Assembly (NCBI GenBank): GCA_963966185.1 | Contig: CAWZYM010000145.1 | Location: forward strand, 102,001 to 166,000 | Reading direction: 5' to 3' | Length of the DNA stretch: 64,000 bases | DNA from: Rhabditoides inermis | Taxonomy: Eukaryota; Nematoda; Chromadorea; Rhabditida; Rhabditidae | In this document: positions 9,856 through 21,289 of the stretch, piece after piece | How the letters are laid out: every line of letters begins with the position of its first letter | Position numbering within the stretch: position 1 is the first letter of the stretch | The notes under the pieces: generated by a model | The model's database searches: none | What the model saw: the letters and a program-made list of their open reading frames with translations, nothing else | Told to the model about the DNA's origin: nothing | Made by a program: the position numbers and the translations under genes

Positions 9856-12800
9856 AAATTGACTGGAATGAGTCTCAAGGGATGCAATAACACATATTTA
9901 CTGGGAGAGTTGCTTGGCTCGGGTACCTATGGACATGTCTACGAAGCGACGTGCATTGAAAATGGAAAGAACAAACAATACGCCATGAAAACCGAGAAGC
10001 GTGGTATTCCATCCGCTTCCATCAACGTATGATTCTACAAAATAGTTTATAAATCTGAAATTTTAGAATGAGATACTAATTCTGAGCACTGTCACCGCTA
10101 ACCCTCTCGAAAAGCGAAACCAGATCATCGAATTCATCGACAAAGGTGCTGTATCTTGTATCCCACCAAGATGTTTTAACATTCAGGACACGCTGCGAGC
10201 TTCACTTTTATGGTCATCACTCTTGTCGGATGCTCGCTCACTACTATTCAGAAAATTGCCGTTAAGCTCAAGTATGCGCTTTTTTTGTTTATCCGTGAAA
10301 TTGTCAACTGTTATAGCAACTTCTCCGCAATGTACCTATCTATCCAATCGTTCAATGCTATTCATCAGTTGCATTCTTGCGGATTCATTCATCGGTGGGT
10401 TACAGAACAAACATCGCAAAACCGCGTAGTGTAAAGGTTAGCGATGTCCGCTATACTCGGTGGGTCGGGGATTCGATCCCCCTCCCTGGCGCTCAACCGT
10501 ACCAAGGTGATAAACTGGTAGCACTCTGATGCTAAGATAACCTGCAGAGTAGGTCACCTACGGGCGCATTTAAGCAAAATAGGCCAGATACCGTTGTTGG
10601 AAAATCGTTGTGATATGGTGTACTGTCTTGGAATTCCTACGACCCCCTTCGCAGAGTGAATCTCTTGAATCGCTGGGATACCTTTACCTTTACATTGCAA
10701 ACACACTTAATATATTTTAATTTTTTTTCAATCGAAATCATCCGAGGAATATAATTGGGCATGCACACCATTTTAGAGACCTCAAACCTGGAAATTTCGC
10801 TATCGGAGGAAATAGAGAAACTGTTGTGTACGTCCTCGACTTTGGAATGGCCTGCCGATGCGTGAACAATAAAGGAAAGTACATCACACGGAAGGGAACT
10901 GTTGATGGATTCATCGGAACGTTGCGGTATGTGACAGTGTTTCGAGTGCATGTCAACGATATGAAATTCAGTTTTATCGTTTCTGGATAATGTTGATTTT
11001 TTTATTGTTGGTATTGCGTTTATATCACCACTCATAGAGAGTAACAAGGATATAGCCGTACCAAATGTTCTCAGCCGAAAACAAGACAGAACCTTGGATT
11101 ATAACGACTGTGAGAACTAAATTAGTTCAACTGACGTGCTATATAAGCACGCTAGTCGATAAACACAACTGTTAGTAAGATAAAACACCGTCTCCGACGG
11201 CCACAATTCACAGAATCTTGACAGCACGCTTGAACGACTGTTTGGTCTCCTGCAATACAGCCTTCTCCGGTAGGGCATTCCAAATCCTTCTCAACTCGTT
11301 TACCGGGTAGTCGTGCAGTCTCGCACTTGTCACCACAGGCTCCATCACTCTCAGTGAGTGGCCACCGCGTGCTGTCCTTCTCACTCCACTGTCCGACACC
11401 AGGACAGCATTCCATCTGGAGGGGCTAGCACTCCGTGCACATAATTCCACATGAGCACCCTCCTTCTTTCGCTCACGGTCTTCTTCACCGTGTTCCACTT
11501 AGCCTTCTCTAGCACTCGGCCATCCGATGACGTGAAATCATTCTGCACCAGCCTGGCTGCATGCACATTCACTCTTTCGAGTCTTGTCCTGTCTGTCTCG
11601 TTTGCAGGAAATCATCCTTCTGCTGAATACAACAGTCCTGGCTCAATACACGCCTTGTACACTCTCTCGAAGGCGCTTCGAGGAGCCCACTTCCTCATAG
11701 TTCGCACCACACCAAAGCACCAATAGCTTGGCGAGCCTTCGTCACCCTCTCAGCCACGTGACCACTGAAGTTCATCAATGGATCAATTGCCACTCCGAGA
11801 TATTTGTACTTGCTAGTACACTCGAGCTCTGTTCCACCAATATGCAGATTCATCTCAAAATCTGGTTCCTTCTCATACACTCCCATTCGAATCACCTTGC
11901 ACTTTCCCGCATTCAGCTTCATTCCCATCTCTGAGAAGAGCCCACTCAGTTTCTCCACATCTTCTTGTGCATTCTCCTTGTCTCCATCGGTAAGATACCG
12001 AAAGACAAATACCGTATCGTCTGCGTATTGAACAATGCGCGCCCCTTCATTCAATTGTATCGACCCCACTCGATTCACGTAACAATTGAATAGAAGTGGT
12101 CCTAGGATACTTCCCTGCGGCACTCCACTCACAACCTCCTTCTCTTCACTCAGGGTCCCGTTCACTCGCACTCGCATCCTCCTGTTAGACAGATAATCTT
12201 TTATCAATCTGAGGTACGAATCGGCAAGGTTGAAATCATGTCTTAGAACATTTACCAAATGTCCAAGAGGGATCGTATCGAATGCTTTCGAAATATCGAA
12301 AAACACTGCAACCGCCCGAGCAGCCTTTTTCTTACAACTCTGCAGGCACTCGCTCATTCCATACTGGAAACTCAGTACCGCGTCTACAGTGCTCCTTCCC
12401 TTCCGGAATCCGAACTGATTCGGAGACAGCTTTCGGTCTATCTCTCCAACCATCATTCCAAACACATACTCCTCTGCCATCTTGCTCACAATAGGTAGCA
12501 GTGACACCGGTCGGAAATCGACTGGGTGCTGTGGGTGTTCCACTTTCTGAATGGGTGATATCACCGCTTCCTTCCATCCCCGAGGGAACTTCTCCTCTTG
12601 TAGACACCGATTGATCATAGCCACGATTGGCGCAGTCAATGGTTTGACACACCTCTTCAACAGCCTCACAGTTATCCCATCGATTCCACTCGCTTTCTGC
12701 TCGGATGCCTCTCGTATGTTCTTCTCCACAAACTCTCTCGAGCAGGGAGGGATTCTATCCGCATCCGATGCAATCTCCGGCATCTCACTTTCCATTGTGT

Positions 12801-14499
12801 TTCCCACCTTGACAAACTGCTCCATGAGCATGTCTGCCTTCTGCTGATCTGACACAGCCATCTTCCCATTCGAGTCAATCAGATCGGGGATTTCCTTGCC
12901 CTTCGTTTTTCCTGTCAGACACTCAATAGTCTTCCAGAAGTCTGTGGGACTCTCTGCAGAGGCAAACTTCTTATCAAAGAAATTCTTTTTCTCGTTGGCT
13001 GTTTCTTTAGCCAGCTCTTTTCGAGCATGTCTAACCGCAGCTTTTGACTCACTGTCTCCCCTTTCCTTGCTCAACTTGTGCAGTGCGTCTTTCCGCCGCT
13101 GCAAAGTCTTGACATTCTCGCTCATCCACTCGCACCCTCTTCTCCTGCGGAATGTTTTGAGCGGTATCCACTTCTGCATACCCGCTTTAACCACATCCAC
13201 AAACTTTCTCCACATGTCATCAATCGACAGACTCCTATCCTCTATCCACTCACATCGCACTTCTTTTCCAAGAAACTCTATCAGACCCGTCCAGTTTGCC
13301 TTCTTGAAATCGTAGCCCTTTACTGGCTTCTCCTTTCGATTCTCGCATCGAATGCATGTGTCAATCATAATGGGTTCATGTTCTTTCTCGACAGGAGCGA
13401 GGTGCTCCACTCCAACTATCCTCACTCGCCTGCTCACCATCATAATATCAATCAATCGGTTTCGATGTGTCACGTGTGAAACGACTTGTTGCATCGAGTG
13501 TTCAGCACACACCTCCTTGAGGTTCGCCGACTCACTATTGTTCCAACACACATTCATATCTCCTCCGATAATCACATCCATAAATTTCTCTCTGAGATAG
13601 CCACGAGTCCAGCTCATCAACAAACTCCTCAATCTTAGCTGCCGACATAGCTTTGGTCGGGCTACGGTAGACTGAGGCCACCACGAACTGACTCCTTTTC
13701 TCTCCCCTGCATTTCACCGCCACTAATTCCAAAGAAGTCTCTTCCTTCACCAGCGAGGGGCGCAACGCACTGTTCACATACAGTGCCACTCCCCCTCCTC
13801 CCGCTGTCCGGTCCTTCCGGAACAGTTCATATCCGGCCACTTTCAATATCGCATATCATCTTTCCTTCAGATATGCCTTCAGATCGCGCGCTGCCCACGA
13901 AATGAACGAGCAAAACGCCTGCGACGACCTCGAATCCTGGCTCTACATGAGCATCGAGGTATGTACAACTTTCTAGAATTCGACATCGTTCCGTTTGAGA
14001 TGTTCCGACCACTAGAATGGAAAGGTGTCCTCGACAAGGAGTTTGTTTACAATGCTAAAACAGATCTGATGGAAGGAAGAAGTTAGTTTAGAAACACTAA
14101 TGTGATAACTGATGAATATGTGGTAATTTTCAAGATTGGAGCGCTATGGAGCGAGATGGCCTGCCAACTCCTTTCAAAACTCTCATCAAAATGATTGCCG
14201 AGATGAAGCCTTATCGCAAGCCTGAATACGGGACGATGATGCGAGCGATGATGGGAGCAGAGATCAAACATCATGTTAGTTTTTATCGTGAATCAAGCCA
14301 ATGTTAACCTGTACCTGACCCATTCAGCTTGATCTCGAATGGATGATGACTACAGAACTCTACGACAGGAAGCAGTACGAGGTAAGCAGTAACACATACT
14401 GTACGATGTATTTTATATCTATTTCAGGCAGAGACGACTCGAGCGACATCCAGGGACAACAAGGCTATGCTTCGCAGTTTTGACAATCGGAAACAGTGA
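9856..14499 (+). CDS. Tau-tubulin-kinase-like (CK1 group) protein kinase
   Basis: Exons 9856-10026, 10067-10145, 10187-10271, 10317-10394, 10777-10926, 13871-13958, 13977-14081, 14135-14274, 14328-14381, 14428-14499. Catalytic parts are intact: LGSGTYGHVYEA glycine loop, YAMKTEK lysine, HRDLKPGNFAIGG catalytic loop, VLDFGMAC. DLKPGNFAIG and DDLESW are typical of the nematode-expanded TTBK-like family, serine/threonine kinases of the CK1 group often expressed in sperm in Caenorhabditis (family knowledge). The first exon can open with ATG at 9868, 12 bases after a 3' splice site, or continue from the phosphatase-like exon ending at 8518. The junction 13958/13977 is one base out of frame (see findings). 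The intron splitting the HRD arginine codon holds a SINE and the next holds a non-LTR element. Confidence 0.8.
10423..10690 (+). mobile_element. tRNA-derived SINE
   Basis: The head (10423-10493) looks like a tRNA: a box A-like 'gcgtagtgtaaaggttagc', a seven-base anticodon-type loop 'ctatact' between ccg and cgg, and box B-like 'ggggattcgatcccc'. An unrelated body follows, ending in short 'ttaccttta' repeats. It sits in the kinase intron 10395-10776. tRNA head, body and simple tail make a SINE the best reading. I could not define target duplications. Confidence 0.6.
11100..13850 (-). mobile_element. 5'-truncated Jockey/CR1-type non-LTR retrotransposon
   Basis: Minus-strand element inside the kinase intron 10927-13870. 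Upstream (13535-13846) is the end of an APE-type endonuclease (GGGVALYVN, VASVYRSPTK), then the long reverse transcriptase frame, then frame-broken C-terminal sequence down to about 11200. The endonuclease N-terminus is absent, the usual 5' truncation. The 3' end is not sharply defined. The insertion begins about 20 bases from the kinase exon acceptor at 13871. Confidence 0.85.
11695..13632 (-). CDS. Reverse transcriptase of the non-LTR element
   Basis: 645-codon frame with the end of the endonuclease (IIGGDMNV), then RT motifs in order: FRPVSLLPI, NQFGFRKGRSTVDAV, VFFDISKAFDTI, SGVPQGSILGPLLF, VQYADDTVFVF and KYKYLGVAI. This is the Jockey/CR1 group order. The preceding endonuclease part is in another frame (around 13600), so the element is disrupted and probably not active. 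Confidence 0.9.
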   Translation of the reverse strand: MRSLLMSWTRGYLREKFMDVIIGGDMNVCWNNSESANLKEVCAEHSMQQVVSHVTHRNRLIDIMMVSRRVRIVGVEHLAPVEKEHEPIMIDTCIRCENRKEKPVKGYDFKKANWTGLIEFLGKEVRCEWIEDRSLSIDDMWRKFVDVVKAGMQKWIPLKTFRRRRGCEWMSENVKTLQRRKDALHKLSKERGDSESKAAVRHARKELAKETANEKKNFFDKKFASAESPTDFWKTIECLTGKTKGKEIPDLIDSNGKMAVSDQQKADMLMEQFVKVGNTMESEMPEIASDADRIPPCSREFVEKNIREASEQKASGIDGITVRLLKRCVKPLTAPIVAMINRCLQEEKFPRGWKEAVISPIQKVEHPQHPVDFRPVSLLPIVSKMAEEYVFGMMVGEIDRKLSPNQFGFRKGRSTVDAVLSFQYGMSECLQSCKKKAARAVAVFFDISKAFDTIPLGHLVNVLRHDFNLADSYLRLIKDYLSNRRMRVRVNGTLSEEKEVVSGVPQGSILGPLLFNCYVNRVGSIQLNEGARIVQYADDTVFVFRYLTDGDKENAQEDVEKLSGLFSEMGMKLNAGKCKVIRMGVYEKEPDFEMNLHIGGTELECTSKYKYLGVAIDPLMNFSGHVAERVTKARQAIGALVWCEL

Positions 14500-15241
14500 T
14501 ATGCATATTAACTCATACTCGGCACTTTTTCTTGATTTGATTTCTTAGATCTATAATTATATTTCGTACACGTTCGGTTAATCTATTATAACTTACACAT
14601 GTCTTACATATGCAATATTATAGATTTGGTGCTTCACGGAAATCCTAACTACTAGAAAACTAGCACACTGTAGTTTTAAAACATCTATTTTAATACTTAG
14701 ACTCGTGTAATAACAACTGTGTTTGTTATTTGTAGTGTAGAAGAATAAAGACAGCATAAAATAAACGTTTTTTTCTCGATAAAATTCATCTAGCAGAACC
14801 TAGCTGAACCGAGATGAATCGAGCTGAATCAAAATGTATGTAGTTTGAAGAAAGTGATCGCATCACAAATCTTTTTGCGAATGAAACCACTGTGTACAGT
14901 ATGTCTTTCTCTCATTTCCTCTCTAACAACACCCACTTCCGAGTGAGAATGTCCGCAGTTGCATGACAATATCACACTCGTTCAACCGGATATTACATAT
15001 ATCCTATTTCCTGTCAGGATTGAGACTGTTAAGAGCAAATCTGGTTGATTGTGTAAAAATCTGTCTATCCAGTCCAATCATTCGCCATTCGGTCGTGATC
15101 ACTCGTCTAATAGTCAGTCTTCTATTTCACTGCGAGGTGTGACACTTGCTTTCTTTCTCATTTTTCTGAATATCAATTCTAACATCTAACATCTTAATTA
15201 TTTGTCTTATCGATGTTTTGAACTATTACATTCTTTTTAAA
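14500..15241. other. 3' flank of kinase gene and intergenic DNA
   Basis: Contains AATAAA at 14744-14749, a likely polyadenylation signal for the kinase transcript. The rest is AT-rich with no exon I can support. Confidence 0.5.
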
Positions 15242-15803
15242 ATGACAATGAACATGCTGTTTTGGTTGGCAGTCTATAACACCATAGTCGATATTCTCGC
15301 AATATTCCTCAACTGCATGCTCCTTCATCTTTCACTTCACTCACAGTCGAAACAAGACTCAGAAACTATGAGGTGATGATCAAGTATTTCACATTGTTCG
15401 GAATAGTCTATGCAATCATTCACGGATTGTCACAGCCTGTAAGTTCACCAAAGCAATTCTGATATATCAGTTAGTTTTCCAGGTTTTCATGATCGATTTT
15501 GACGGAACAGTCTATTTCCACAGCTCTGTGCTACTGGTGCCAAAACCACTGGGTGAGATTGTCTCGATTTCTCATGATTTGATGGTGAAAACTTGAACAC
15601 AAAAATAGAAAAAATAAGATGATGGAGTTACAATGATTATTTTTCTCCAGCCGCCTGCCTGCTCAAAATCCAATTCCTCCTCGAAATAGAGTTGCTCATT
15701 GTTATCTCTTTCTCGTTCTGCTACCGATACATCAAGTGAGCATCCCCTTTTCTCTACCTTTCTCTCCTTGCCTCTCCTCTCTCTCTTTCTCTCTCCTCCC
15801 TTG

Positions 15804-15847
<44 letters not shown>

Positions 15848-16083
15848 ATCCCCCTCTCTACCATCTTCTTTCCAGGTGGCAGTGGCTCCCCCTCCTACAC
15901 ACCCCTCTCTTCCCCATTTTTCTCCACTCCGCCCACCTCCTTCTCCTCTCCCCCTGGCTGCTCCTCCTCCTCCACTTCTTCTCGTCCAAATCTCTCGACG
16001 TCGCATTCTCTCGTCTACTCATCGAAGAAGACGTTTACCCACTCGACATCAACAAAATAGCCCACATCGGATGCCGACCAACG
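15242..16083 (+). pseudogene. Str/Srj-type seven-transmembrane chemoreceptor, truncated
   Basis: Exons 15242-15438, 15483-15552, 15651-15735 and 15876-16083 encode TM1 (FWLAVYNTIVDILAIFLN), the conserved NYEVMIKYFTLFGIVYAII...LSQP segment, TM3-like (LLEIELLIVISFSFCYRY) and a further hydrophobic segment. The N-x-L...Y-k-x-x-Y-F...P layout is that of nematode Str/Srj chemoreceptors acting at sensory cilia. About four of seven TM segments are present; after 16083 a foldback element begins within about 120 bases and no later exons appear. One frame slip is needed near 15349 (between HLSLHS and the TRLRNYE part). Likely a pseudogene cut by insertion, unless exons lie beyond. Confidence 0.65.
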
Positions 16084-16194
16084 GTACGCAATCACAAAAT
16101 GCCTTCTTTCTCCTATATATCACTCCTCTGGCAGTCAAAGACGCGAAGAGATTGATGAAAATGAGAGTGCTGACCGTGTCACATATTAGAATTC

Positions 16195-16945
16195 TTTTTC
16201 GAAAAGTACGTAAGTAAAGAGAAGAGGTTTGTCTGGATCTGATTCAACAAAAGCACATGCATACAATCTTCGCTAATAGCTGACTAAAATATCAAAACAA
16301 ACCTGCTCTTTCGAATCACTCTGAAATGTGTTTTTAAACATTAAAAAATATATAATGTAAGGTGACTGTGAAATAGGCCAAATTTTTGTTATAATTCACT
16401 ATAAATAAATTATCATAATGCATAATATTTATGTTCTATTTTCATATATTCGAAAGAGCAGGTTTGTTTTGATATTTTAGTCAGCTGCAAAAAGATTTTA
16501 TGCATGTGCTTTTGTTGAATCAGATCCAGACAAACCTCTTCTCTTTACTTACGTACTTTTCGAATGAGAATGGATGTCCTTTTCTCAAATTTCGAAGAAT
16601 TTTTTTTCTTCACATTGGTGAATTACGAAATTAAACATACATAACATTATACATACATATTAAACATACAAATTAAACATACATATTACAAACTCACTAG
16701 TCAGAATGTCATGATTGAAAATGCAAATAACTTATACAACACTACTACATCTACATAGTAATATTCACTGGTTTGAAATTATAAAATAGTTTCTGTGATT
16801 CTTGCTTTTTTGAAACTGACAGATCATGTGTTGCCGAACAATGTTGTGTTATATACGAATGTATCTAAATTAGAAACCTTCGAAATAGCTTGGTCGAATC
16901 GCTCACGCGTCTACCGGTCGCTCATTGACGCGCGCTACACACGTT
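16195..16945. mobile_element. Foldback element, copy 2
   Basis: Same structure as the copy at 6305-7013: arms starting 'ttcgaaaagtacgtaagtaa', the 'aagcacatgcata' core, similar spacer and right flank ending 'cacacgtta'. The left arm has a local change ('caatcttcgctaatagctg' where copy 1 has 'aaatctctttgcagctg'), and the right flank has an extra 'acatacatattaaacat' stretch. It follows the last chemoreceptor exon. Confidence 0.8.
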
Positions 16946-18959
16946 ACAAATTTCTATCTTCTTCCCTTCATCTCCTAAGCAGTTCCATTACCTAGCAAGT
17001 TACTAGCTATAGTCTTCACCAGAGCGACAGTTTTTGATCTACCTCGTTTGCAGTTCGAAACACGGTGCCATACCCGTCTGCCTCTCTTGTTTTGCGCGCT
17101 ATTGCCGAAAGCTGATTCTCCGTCTTCCTCTGATCTACCGCACCGCACGCAACTTATTGCGAGCATTGAATTATAGTCGAAATAAAATTCTACTACGAGT
17201 AAACTAGCCATTCTTCACTAGTTATCATGTCATATCGCGAGTGCATGTACCGTTAAAAGTTTGTTTATCAGCAGTTTCAAGTTATACAACCGTCGACCTA
17301 GCCAATAAGAGGACTGACCTAATAAGGCTCTCGAGTACAAATCGCTACTTAGCTGCTTACAAGGGGTCCATCAATTGATGCAATGAATTTGGATCAGATG
17401 ACGTCACAGACTTCTGACTAGAGGATCACGAAGGTTGTGAGGGTGGTCGTCACTCCACCGTGACTAGCGGTACACATACGTATCATATAAAACAGACTTC
17501 ATTAGATTCTGAGCCACTGAAACCTCGGTCATGAATTGTAATTGCAGAGCCGAGTGCGTTAAACTGATCTTCCTTATAATATTATGTTAAAGGAGAGGAG
17601 AACGCAGTGATGAAAATGAAATGACCAGCTGATGTCTCACGTCAAAACGATTTCTACAAAAGTCTCTAGGTCCGTGGCGGGACCAAGCTTGTATCTAAAT
17701 TCCCATTGGAAACTCGTGCCAAGTTTGTACCTTACCGCGAAGGAAGCGCCGATTGCCTGATTTTCAAGATGCTATTTCATTTTATATTACGTTTATATTA
17801 ATTTGTAGAGTTTTTAGTTTTGTTTCAATTTAATCACCATATCAACATTGATTATGTCAACCACTTGTTATTATTCCGTACACCTCTCCTTTAATGGCAG
17901 TATTACTGTTAGAATTGGGAAGTTGTGGCACAGAGATCAAAGCAGCCTCACCCGCACTGCTCTGCTTTCGCTATTCGCACGTTCTTTAACTGCCGAGCTC
18001 TATCACTCGCCCTCTCCTCTTCGATCGATCCATTTGATTTCAGGCCGGCTGCCCATCCTGACTCGTCTCTAATCGCATGAGAAAGAGAGAGCGCGCAGAG
18101 AGCGTGCGTTAGTGAAAGAATCAGACGGTCAGAGAGAGAAGAGAGTGGCTGCTCGAAAAGCGGGGCATGCTCGGCTGGAAGAAGAGAGAGCGCGCAGAGA
18201 GCGTACGGTCGTGAGAGAGCCAAGAGGCCGGGATGTGAGAGTGGCTGAGCGAAAGGCGGGGCATGAGCGTTCGGCCAATCAGATTGCACAGACAGTGGGC
18301 CGAGCGACCAATGAGCGCAGAGTGCAATGGGCGGGGCTTACGTGATGCACACCGTCGTCGTCGTCGTAAACACGTTTAGTGGCAGAATGAGCGAAAAGTT
18401 GTCTTGGATATTTTAGATGCCGCAACCGATATTTATTTCTCGAATCATACTCATAGGTCTTGTCTAATGATATTCTTATTCTAACAAAAAAACACATACT
18501 ATGGAGTATATCGTATTGGGATAGAGGAAATTGAGTATGCCTTGGGGGTCACGTGCTGCGCGCGTCAAAGATCAAGACAAACGGGCGGCGCTGCGCGCCG
18601 CCCTTAATACCCAAAGAAGACTGGGAAGGGATTGTGGCATTGGTGTGAGATCTGGCGCCACCCGGTAGAAGATTAGTTCGCTACATGATTGTAGAATTGT
18701 AGTATTGATGTTGCGCACGCGGATCTGTCCTGTTTGGAACAAAATGGACGGGCGGATTCAACCAGTCAATCCACTAATTTGATGACGTCAGGTACGCGTT
18801 CACGATGTTTTGTTAGAAGAACGTGGGATGAAGGGGAATAGAAACAGATATGAGAGTGTACACAAACATAATGCTAGGAATACACAGCCGACGTGCAACA
18901 AGGTGAGGAGGGGAGGGGGGGATGTGCAGAATGTAGTGGTTGTCGTGATTCATAACTAC
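16946..18959. other. Intergenic, no gene recognised
   Basis: Mixed sequence. Near 18070-18260 'gagagagcgcgcagagagcgt' occurs twice, and near 18577-18602 there is a GC hairpin 'gggcggcgctgcgcgccgccc'. No open frame shows a protein motif I can name. Confidence 0.4.
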
Positions 18960-19381
18960 GGTCGAAGGATTGCGACATATATTGGAGAGAATAATGTGCG
19001 GAATAACACTCAATCACCGCATTCGGAACGAGGAGCTGCGTAGGAGGACGAGGCTCAAGGATATCGTAGAAGAAGCAGCAAAGCGAAAATGGAAATACTC
19101 ATGGAAGATGGTGCGTAGGGACAAGTGGGGAACAAGGCTGATGGAGTGGAGAGGCCCACCGGACAAGAGAGGAGACAAGGAAGGCCGTACAAGCGATGGC
19201 AAGACGAGTTCAGGGACGCGTTGCCGGACAACGGAAGGTTGAAAGCGGAATGGATGCGAGCGGCGAAAATGGATTATGATACTTGGATGATGAATGTACC
19301 GGCACATTAATTTCATCTGTACATTCATTGTATATTTGTCACATTGTTGATCCCGGCAGTAATAAATAAATAAATAAATAA
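18960..19381 (+). mobile_element. 3' fragment of an RTE-like non-LTR element
   Basis: The frame includes RIRNEELRRRTRLKDI, RKWKYSWKMVRRDKWGTR and, in a shifted frame, the end of an RTE-type reverse transcriptase tail. The element at 59995-62947 shows the matching RVRNTEVRRRTGLED. It ends in an (AAAT)n tail at 19359-19380. A 5'-truncated, frameshifted remnant. Confidence 0.7.
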
Positions 19382-19514
19382 GATCATATATCTTGGCCGC
19401 TATCATATTACCTTTACCAGTGTTGGCAGGATAGATAATTGATTTTGGCAACGATGAGACTCGTTCAGAATGACTTCTGAAGAGGAGAGAGATAGGTATG
19501 GAGAGTGATTGCAG

Positions 19515-19926
19515 GCGTCTCACGCGATGGAGCAGTGGCGCGAACTGTCGGTGGCGCGTCTTCTCTGGGGGGCAAGCGCCCACAACAATCCCAAGATCAT
19601 TAATGTGAGTTGCACGTGTGACACTTCACTCTAGTGTGAAGTAGAGGTCTTTAAATCTGTCCGCTTGCTTTTGAAACGCTTAAAAACAGTGTGTTTCGAA
19701 GGAAGGCGTTTGAAAATTCGATGTATAAGATTCCGACTGTAAACTGTAAGTAATGAGAGTAACATAGAATGAATAGGAAAATGACACTATCACTTAGTTG
19801 CGTGGTGGCTGTGAAGATATATTGAGCTGTCCCAGTTGGCAGAGTTCCTGTAGTCGAGTGACACGAGGAAGCTGGCCATAGAGAGGCTATGCTCTGCCGC
19901 ACATGGAGATATGCAAGATCACCGAG
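19515..19926 (+). other. Two possible exons of an unidentified gene
   Basis: 19515-19604 (30 codons, phase 0 at both ends, good cag and gtgag sites, reading MEQWRELSVARLLWGASAHN) and 19854-19926 (SSDTRKLAIERLCSAAHGDM) have coding-like composition and proper splice sites. I do not recognise the protein and find no further exons. Could be a gene remnant. Confidence 0.3.
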
Positions 19927-20721
19927 GTGAGTATGAGAGAGAAAGAGAACGAGAAAGAGAGCGCGCAAGAGAGGGAGAGAGAGCAAGAGAAGGAGAGAGA
20001 GAGAGTTGTGTTTAAGTTTTGCGGGGCGGAGCCGGGCGCACACAGAGACCACGTCAACTAAATGAACATCCGACTCAGCGTCTACTTTGCCGGTTTGCTG
20101 TGTTTCGACTGATTTTAGATTGATGTGTGTAGGGCGATCTTCCGATGGCGGCGCAGTCTCCACGATGTGACTGATGCGAGCGGGGATCAAATGAAGCAGG
20201 AGAGTATGGTTTTAGGAAACGAGGGTATCTGGAGCAAGCCTAATTGCTGGATGGATAGCGTGTACAGCGTGTACATTCTAGGTCTTTCAGTGGTCGCTCT
20301 GTCACCTGTCACTTTCTCGCTCCGCTATCTGAATACCAAATGAGATTTCTCTTTGACTGCGCGCGCAGCGCGCAATTTGCATTCTCATTTGCGTGAGGGC
20401 GTGAGTCGATGTGAGAAATGACGATGGAAGGGTGGTCAGTTGATGCGGCGGTAGCCGCGCTGGGAGGTCGGGTGCCAGGTACTTTCTTTAGTTCTTGGAT
20501 GACGTGTTTTTGCAAGTCATGTAAAAATGCAAAACGAATCTTTCTGCATATGTACTCGTGTTTTTTGATTGAACAAATAATGCTACGGTGCCAGATTATT
20601 TCAATGTTTTACTGTGATGTATTGTTATTATGTCTGTTGGACACATAATTTATGTTTTGTGTTTCCATTAAAGTCCTCTCCGATTCGCCAGGGATGGGAA
20701 GGGCTTATTTTGAAACCTAAT
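19927..20721. other. Intergenic, GA-rich and GC hairpins
   Basis: A GA-rich stretch (19932-20008) and a hairpin 'tgcgcgcgcagcgcgca' near 20358. No gene supported. Confidence 0.4.
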
Positions 20722-21113
20722 TAGAGAGGGCGCGCAGCGCCCTCTCTTTTGGCTTAGGATAGGGCTCGCGCCAGAATTTTCAAGAAGCTATATCCAAAAA
20801 TCATGTTAGCAGGAATGTGAACTCATCCAATTCATGTTAGTTAGATTCGCACGGTTCCGTAGGCCAGATCACTAATTGATGGCATCTTTGTATCTTTTCT
20901 TCGAAAGAAGTTATGAGCGATCTCGCGCACCCATGAGGTGAGAGGCCAGCGTGTGGGTGGGTTTTGGATGTCGTGTCCGGTAACTCTGACTATCTGCCGA
21001 AAGCGTACTCTCTCTCGTTTTCTGCGCGTGTTCTCCAACTAGCACTTTGAGTGTAGTTCGCCTCGCCGCCGCCAGCGTCTAATTCGCGCCGGGTTTGCGT
21101 TGTTTTGGGTTCC
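20722..21113. repeat. Dispersed repeat, copy A
   Basis: Begins with the hairpin 'gagagggcgcgcagcgccctctc' and ends 'gcgtctaattcgcgccgggt' + 'ttgcgttgttttgggttc'. A reverse-complement copy of about 90% identity by eye is at 34303-34692. Copy A ends about 65 bp before the left repeat of the DIRS element. Confidence 0.8.
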
Positions 21114-21177
21114 CGTCACTCTGGCTAGCTCTCTCTCCCGGCAGGCGGGCAGGGCGCGCAGAGAAATCGCGAGAGAG

Positions 21178-21289
21178 TTGTAGATTTGAATTTGCCGCGC
21201 AGCGCGCGCGCTGCGTAGAATCTGCGTAGCTGCCCTTTTCAACGTTGCCATACTCGGCGCACTCTAGCCTCATTCTACGTGTTTTGATT
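21178..21289 (+). repeat. Split direct repeat A1
   Basis: Begins 'ttgtagatttgaatttgccg' and ends 'ctacgtgttttgatt'; contains the GC palindrome 'cgcgcagcgcgcgcgctgcg'. Repeated at 24151-24268 with one six-base insertion there ('ctaact'). Confidence 0.9.

Noticed and set aside
10423..10493. Functional tRNA with an ATA anticodon
   Set aside because: The anticodon is not used by normal tRNAs for Tyr, the D arm is irregular and the sequence continues into a SINE-like body and tail.
16975..17211. 78-codon minus-strand frame
   Set aside because: No motif or partner exon; intergenic repeat-flanked DNA.
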